DNA of 64,000 bases. Origin: Streptomyces dioscori. GTDB lineage: Bacteria > Actinomycetota > Actinomycetes > Streptomycetales > Streptomycetaceae. Shown here piece after piece: positions 60,189 to 64,000 of the stretch. A model generated the notes under the pieces. It saw nothing but the letters and a program-made list of their open reading frames with translations. It made no database searches and was not told the DNA's origin. The position numbers were made by a program, and so were the translations under genes. Every line of letters starts with the position of its first letter. Position 1 is the stretch's first letter. The stretch covers positions 1 through 64,000 of the forward strand of contig NZ_KZ679067.1 of assembly GCF_003024195.1 (NCBI RefSeq), read 5' to 3'.

Positions 60189-62042
60189 ATGCCCGAGCTG
60201 AGGTCCCGCACAGTCACCCACGGACGCAACATGGCGGGCGCCCGCGCCCTTATGCGCGCCTCCGGTGTACCGGGCGCGGACATCGGCCGTAAGCCGATCA
60301 TCGCGGTCGCCAACTCCTTCACGGAGTTCGTGCCGGGCCACACCCACCTCCAGCCGGTCGGCCGCATCGTGAGCGAGGCCATCACCGCCGCCGGAGGCAT
60401 CCCGCGCGAGTTCAACACGATCGCCGTCGACGACGGCATCGCGATGGGCCACGGAGGCATGCTCTACAGCCTCCCCTCCCGCGACCTGATCGCGGACAGC
60501 GTGGAGTACATGGTGGAGGCCCACTGCGCCGACGCCCTGATCTGCATCTCGAACTGCGACAAGATCACGCCCGGCATGCTGATGGCGGCCCTGCGCCTGA
60601 ACATCCCGACGGTCTTCGTCTCCGGCGGCCCCATGGAGTCCGGCCGAGCGACCCTGGTCGACGGCTCGGTCCGCACGCTCGACCTGGTCGACGCGATCTC
60701 CGACGCCGTGAACGACAAGATCTCGGACGAGGACATCCTCCGTATCGAGGAGAACGCCTGTCCGACCTGCGGCTCGTGTTCCGGCATGTTCACGGCCAAC
60801 TCCATGAACTGCCTGACCGAGGCCATCGGCCTCTCCCTCCCCGGCAACGGCTCGGTCCTCGCCACGCACACGGCCCGCAAGGGCCTGTACGAGGACGCGG
60901 CGCGCACGGTCATGGACGTCACCCGGCGCTACTACGAGCAGGACGACGAGTCGGTCCTGCCCCGCAACGTCGCCACCATGGCCGCCTTCGAGAACGCCAT
61001 GGCCCTCGACATCGCCATGGGCGGCTCGACCAACACGATCCTGCACCTGCTGGCCGCCGCCGAGGAGGCGGGCGTCCCGTTCGGCCTGGACGAGATCAAC
61101 GCCGTCTCGCGCCGCGTGCCGTGCCTCGCCAAGGTCGCCCCGAACGTGGCGAAGGACCGCACGTACTACATGGAGGACGTGCACCGGGCCGGCGGCATCC
61201 CCGCCCTGCTCGGCGAACTCCACCGCGCGGGCCTCCTGAACGAGGACGTCCACTCGGTGCACAGCCCGTCCCTCGCGGACTGGCTCAAGACCTGGGACGT
61301 CCGCGGCGGCTCCCCCTCCCCGGAGGCCCTGGAACTGTGGTACGCGGCCCCCGGCGGCGTCCGCTCGTCCACGGCCTTCTCCCAGTCCGAGCGCTGGGCG
61401 GCCCTCGACGAGGACGCGGAGGGCGGCTGCATCCGCTCCGCGGAGCACGCGTACTCCAAGGACGGCGGTCTCGCGGTCCTCAAGGGCAACCTCGCCGTCG
61501 ACGGTTGTGTCGTGAAGACGGCCGGCGTCGACGAGTCGATCTGGACCTTCGAGGGCCCGGCGGTCGTCTGCGAGTCGCAGGAGGAGGCCGTCGACAAGAT
61601 CCTCAAGAAGGAGATCACGCACGGCGACGTCGTCGTCATCCGCTACGAGGGCCCCAAGGGCGGCCCCGGCATGCAGGAGATGCTCTACCCGACGTCGTTC
61701 CTGAAGGGCCGGGGCCTCGGCAAGACCTGCGCCCTGATCACCGACGGCCGCTTCTCCGGCGGCACCTCGGGCCTGTCCATCGGCCACGCCTCGCCCGAGG
61801 CGGCGTCCGGCGGCACGATCGCCCTCGTCCGCGACGGTGACCGCATCCGCATCGACATCCCGAACCGCAGCATCGAGCTGCTGGTCCCCGACGAGGAACT
61901 GGCCGAGCGCCGCGAGGCCCTCAAGGGCGTGTACGCCCCGGTCGCCCGCGAGCGCAAGGTCTCGGCCGCCCTGCGCGCGTACGCCGCGATGGCGACCAGC
62001 GCGGACAGGGGCGCCGTCCGGGACGTCTCGCTGCTCGGCTAG
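60189..62042 (+). CDS. ilvD: Dihydroxy-acid dehydratase
   Basis: IlvD dehydrates 2,3-dihydroxy-3-methylbutyrate and the 3-methylpentanoate analogue to the keto acids for valine, isoleucine and pantothenate. The 617-residue protein has the Fe-S ligand motifs SNCDKITPGM and CPTCGSCSGMFTANSMNCL, and the serine-containing GRFSGGTSGLSIGHASPEAA near the end. The ATG has a GAAGGAGCG site. No attenuator peptide with Leu, Ile or Val codons is visible before it. A hairpin follows. Confidence 0.95.
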   Translation: MPELRSRTVTHGRNMAGARALMRASGVPGADIGRKPIIAVANSFTEFVPGHTHLQPVGRIVSEAITAAGGIPREFNTIAVDDGIAMGHGGMLYSLPSRDLIADSVEYMVEAHCADALICISNCDKITPGMLMAALRLNIPTVFVSGGPMESGRATLVDGSVRTLDLVDAISDAVNDKISDEDILRIEENACPTCGSCSGMFTANSMNCLTEAIGLSLPGNGSVLATHTARKGLYEDAARTVMDVTRRYYEQDDESVLPRNVATMAAFENAMALDIAMGGSTNTILHLLAAAEEAGVPFGLDEINAVSRRVPCLAKVAPNVAKDRTYYMEDVHRAGGIPALLGELHRAGLLNEDVHSVHSPSLADWLKTWDVRGGSPSPEALELWYAAPGGVRSSTAFSQSERWAALDEDAEGGCIRSAEHAYSKDGGLAVLKGNLAVDGCVVKTAGVDESIWTFEGPAVVCESQEEAVDKILKKEITHGDVVVIRYEGPKGGPGMQEMLYPTSFLKGRGLGKTCALITDGRFSGGTSGLSIGHASPEAASGGTIALVRDGDRIRIDIPNRSIELLVPDEELAERREALKGVYAPVARERKVSAALRAYAAMATSADRGAVRDVSLLG

Positions 62043-62074
62043 CCCGCCGCGTTCCCCGGTTCTCCGAACACACC

Positions 62075-62109
62075 CGAACCCGCCCGGTCCTCACGACCGG
62101 GCGGGTTCG
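62075..62109 (+). terminator. Hairpin after ilvD with duplicated right arm
   Basis: A 14-bp stem (GAACCCGCCCGGT at 62076-62088 with ACCGGGCGGGTTC at 62096-62108) has a 7-nt loop. A 25-nt segment (62087-62111) that contains the right arm is repeated exactly at 62112-62136, so a second right arm is available. Confidence 0.7.
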
Positions 62110-62167
62110 CCGTCCTCACGACCGGGCGGGTTCGCCGTTCACCGGACTTGCCCGTCGTCCCCGCGGC

Positions 62168-64000
62168 TCACCAGGCGGCGGGCTCGCGGGCGTCCACGCC
62201 GAAGACACTGCCGTCGGGCGCGCTCGCGTAGACCCGGTCGCCCACGACCATGGGTGCGAGCACCTCGGCCACGACCCGTTCGCCGTCCTCGCCGAGCCGG
62301 GTGGGGGTCTGTCCCACGAGCCTGCCGGTGCGGACATCGGCCGCGAGCAGCCGGCCGTCCGGGGCGCTGACGTACACGTACCGGTCGTCGGCGGTCGGCG
62401 CCGAGGCCCTGCTGACCGAGGTCTCACGACGCCAGCGCTGTGCGCCGGCCTCGATGTCGACGGCCACCAGCGCACCTCCCGCGGCCAGTAAATAGACCGC
62501 GTCGCCGTGCAGGGCGGCCGTGGCGGACGGCAGCGGGAGGTCGAGCGGAATCCGCCGCTCCTTCGCACTGCCCGACGCACCGCCCGACGCACCGCCTGGC
62601 GTGTAGCCCACGATGCTGCGGGTCTCCTGGGAAGCGTTCTGGGCGGTGAGCCACAGGGTGCCCTTCCGGGTGCCGACCGGAGTGAGCAGCCCGTCGAGGC
62701 GGTGTCGCCACCGCACGTCCCCGGTCCGCGGATCCACCGCGATCACCTGCGTGCCCGTACCGTCCGACGTCAGCGTCGTCGCGTACGCGAGTTCGCCGCC
62801 GAAGTACGCGAAGGCGGGCTGGGCCCCGCCGGCCGGGCGGCCCTGCCAGAGCCGCTCCCCGGTCCTCCCGTCGATGCCGGTGACCGTGCCGTCGCCCGAG
62901 GTCAGCAGCACGGTGTCACCCGCGTACTGCGCGCCGCCCCCGTACACCGAGGTGTTCAGCTTCCAGCGGGTCCTGCCCGTGTCGGGATCGAGGGCGATCA
63001 GCTGCCCGCCGGACGCGGTGACCGTGTGCACGAGGCCCCCGGACAGGACGGGCGCGAAGACCGAACTGTCCTCACCCGTCTTCGCCGAGCGCGTCCACCG
63101 CGCTTTTCCGTCCCGTGGGCCGAGGGCGCCGGCGAGCACACCGGGACCGGCACAGAGCAGGGCCCCACCGCCGTACGTGCACTTGGCCATGGACTCGCGG
63201 CCCGCGCCCACCTTCGTGACCCACGGCCGGAACGCCTCGCCGGCGGACACGCGTTCGCCACCCGATCCGGAGCCCGGCCGCCGCCCGGAACCGTCGTCGC
63301 CCGGCAGACCGGCCAGCAACGCACCACCGACGGCGAGCGCGGCCACCCCACCGAGCGCGACGGTGAGCAGCCCGCGGCGCCGGGACCGTACGGCGGACGA
63401 TCCCGATCCCGATCCCGATCCCGATCCCGATCCCGGGCCTGCGCCTGCGCCAGCGCCAGCATCAGCACCTGAGCCCGCCCCTGCGGCTGCACCTGCACCT
63501 GCATCCGAACCCGCAGATGTACGCCGCTTGCCGCGCACGTGGGTCGTACGGTCGCGGGAGTCGGCCACGGCTTTCGCCGGCGAACCCGCCGCCGGCTCGA
63601 CCGCCTCCGCCGCGCGCTGCGCCGGTATGAACAACTGCGTGTCGTAGAGGGACGAGACGTGCCGCAGCTCGGCCATCAGCTCGTCGGGGGTGGGCCGTTC
63701 GTCGGGTTCCTTGGCGAGGCAGCGGGCGATCAGCGGCGCCAGGTCGTCGGGGACGTCCGTCAGATCCGGTTCGTCATGCACGACCTGATAGGCCACGACA
63801 TAGGGGCTGTCGGAGTCGAAGGGCCCGCGCCCGGTCGCGGCGTGCACCAGCACGGACCCGAGCGCGAAGATGTCGGCGGCCGGTCCCACCTCGCGCGGGC
63901 GGCGGAACTGCTCGGGGGCCATGAAGGGCGGAGTGCCGATCAATTTGCCGGTCTCCGTGCGCAGTTCGCTGTCCGACGGCCGCGAGATACCGAAGTCGAT
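62168..64000 (-). CDS. Ser/Thr protein kinase with PQQ-type beta-propeller, N-terminus beyond window
   Basis: The visible part, read from the right edge, starts in the kinase activation segment (DFGISR, then TPPFMAPEQF) and passes through kinase subdomains IX-XI. Next come a Gly/Ser/Ala linker with SGSGSGSG, a membrane helix (GLLTVALGGVAALAVGGALLAGL region) and an outer PQQ-like propeller of repeats such as LIALDPDTGRTRWKL and VIAVDPRTGDVRWRH. This is the membrane STPK architecture of Streptomyces, in which the propeller may sense an external ligand. The window lacks the kinase N-lobe. The linker is encoded by six-nt repeats. Confidence 0.9.
   Translation of the reverse strand: MDFGISRPSDSELRTETGKLIGTPPFMAPEQFRRPREVGPAADIFALGSVLVHAATGRGPFDSDSPYVVAYQVVHDEPDLTDVPDDLAPLIARCLAKEPDERPTPDELMAELRHVSSLYDTQLFIPAQRAAEAVEPAAGSPAKAVADSRDRTTHVRGKRRTSAGSDAGAGAAAGAGSGADAGAGAGAGPGSGSGSGSGSGSSAVRSRRRGLLTVALGGVAALAVGGALLAGLPGDDGSGRRPGSGSGGERVSAGEAFRPWVTKVGAGRESMAKCTYGGGALLCAGPGVLAGALGPRDGKARWTRSAKTGEDSSVFAPVLSGGLVHTVTASGGQLIALDPDTGRTRWKLNTSVYGGGAQYAGDTVLLTSGDGTVTGIDGRTGERLWQGRPAGGAQPAFAYFGGELAYATTLTSDGTGTQVIAVDPRTGDVRWRHRLDGLLTPVGTRKGTLWLTAQNASQETRSIVGYTPGGASGGASGSAKERRIPLDLPLPSATAALHGDAVYLLAAGGALVAVDIEAGAQRWRRETSVSRASAPTADDRYVYVSAPDGRLLAADVRTGRLVGQTPTRLGEDGERVVAEVLAPMVVGDRVYASAPDGSVFGVDAREPAAW
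63401..63440 (-). repeat. Six-nt tandem repeat in the kinase linker
   Basis: GATCCC-type units (plus-strand reading) encode the Gly-Ser run of the linker. The unit preserves the frame. Confidence 0.8.

Overview
The window is high-GC chromosomal DNA from a Streptomyces-type actinomycete. The reasons are very strong third-position GC bias, many GTG starts, an Lsr2 nucleoid protein, a sigE-cseA-cseB-cseC cell-envelope stress operon, a DisA/RadA pair, a ClpC with its own ClgR-like box, and a housekeeping set (tilS, hpt, ftsH, fol genes, panC-nadB-nadC-coaX, ilvD) in the arrangement familiar from Streptomyces core chromosomes. I read 55 protein-coding genes (two cut by the window edges), no rRNA or tRNA and no CRISPR array. 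Mobile DNA is limited to a transposase tail at the left edge and one possible MITE-like palindrome.

Layout. 1-6.4 kb: transposase tail, zinc metalloprotease, tilS, hpt, ftsH, folE. 6.5-9.7 kb (minus): folP, an NTF2-fold gene, folB, folK and a DUF3180 membrane protein; with folE this covers most of the pterin branch. 9.8-15.6 kb: an MprF-like membrane protein divergent from a membrane-tethered esterase, then a long Ala/Pro-rich membrane protein. 15.6-20 kb: two PH-domain membrane proteins, a stand-alone NuoD-type protein and, facing it, a MidA/NDUFAF7-type methyltransferase. 20-25 kb: a NarL-type two-component pair, an ArsR/DUF5937 regulator divergent from a small protein, and a threonine-aldolase-like enzyme. 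25.3-31.1 kb: a cofactor operon (DUF2520 dehydrogenase, panC, nadB, nadC, coaX). 31.8-38 kb: small regulators, lsr2, clpC. 38-44.6 kb: secreted acid phosphatase, carboxylesterase, M23 endopeptidase, TetR with a divergent MFS pump. 45-48.5 kb (minus): sigE-cseA-cseB-cseC. 48.8-54 kb: mutY, a membrane-anchored protein, disA, radA. 54-64 kb: a sigma/anti-sigma/BACON fusion, a Cys-rich protein, Ppx/GppA, a sugar-isomerase fold protein, TetR, ilvD, and a Ser/Thr kinase running off the right edge.

How the parts fit. Cell-envelope maintenance recurs: MprF-like lipid modification, M23 hydrolase, FtsH quality control, the CseBC/SigE sensing operon and a membrane-tethered sigma factor. Cofactor synthesis (folate, pantothenate/CoA, NAD) and genome or protein maintenance (MutY, DisA/RadA, ClpC, Lsr2) make up most of the rest.

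Three patterns run across the window. First, 26 copies of a 19-nt core repeat lie in nine intergenic gaps and none lies in a gene. Second, 16 genes have a TANNNT box ending 6 or 7 nt before the start codon, the signature of leaderless mRNAs. Third, many tandem repeats of 8 to 30 nt occur: those inside genes keep the reading frame, and those between genes mostly would not.
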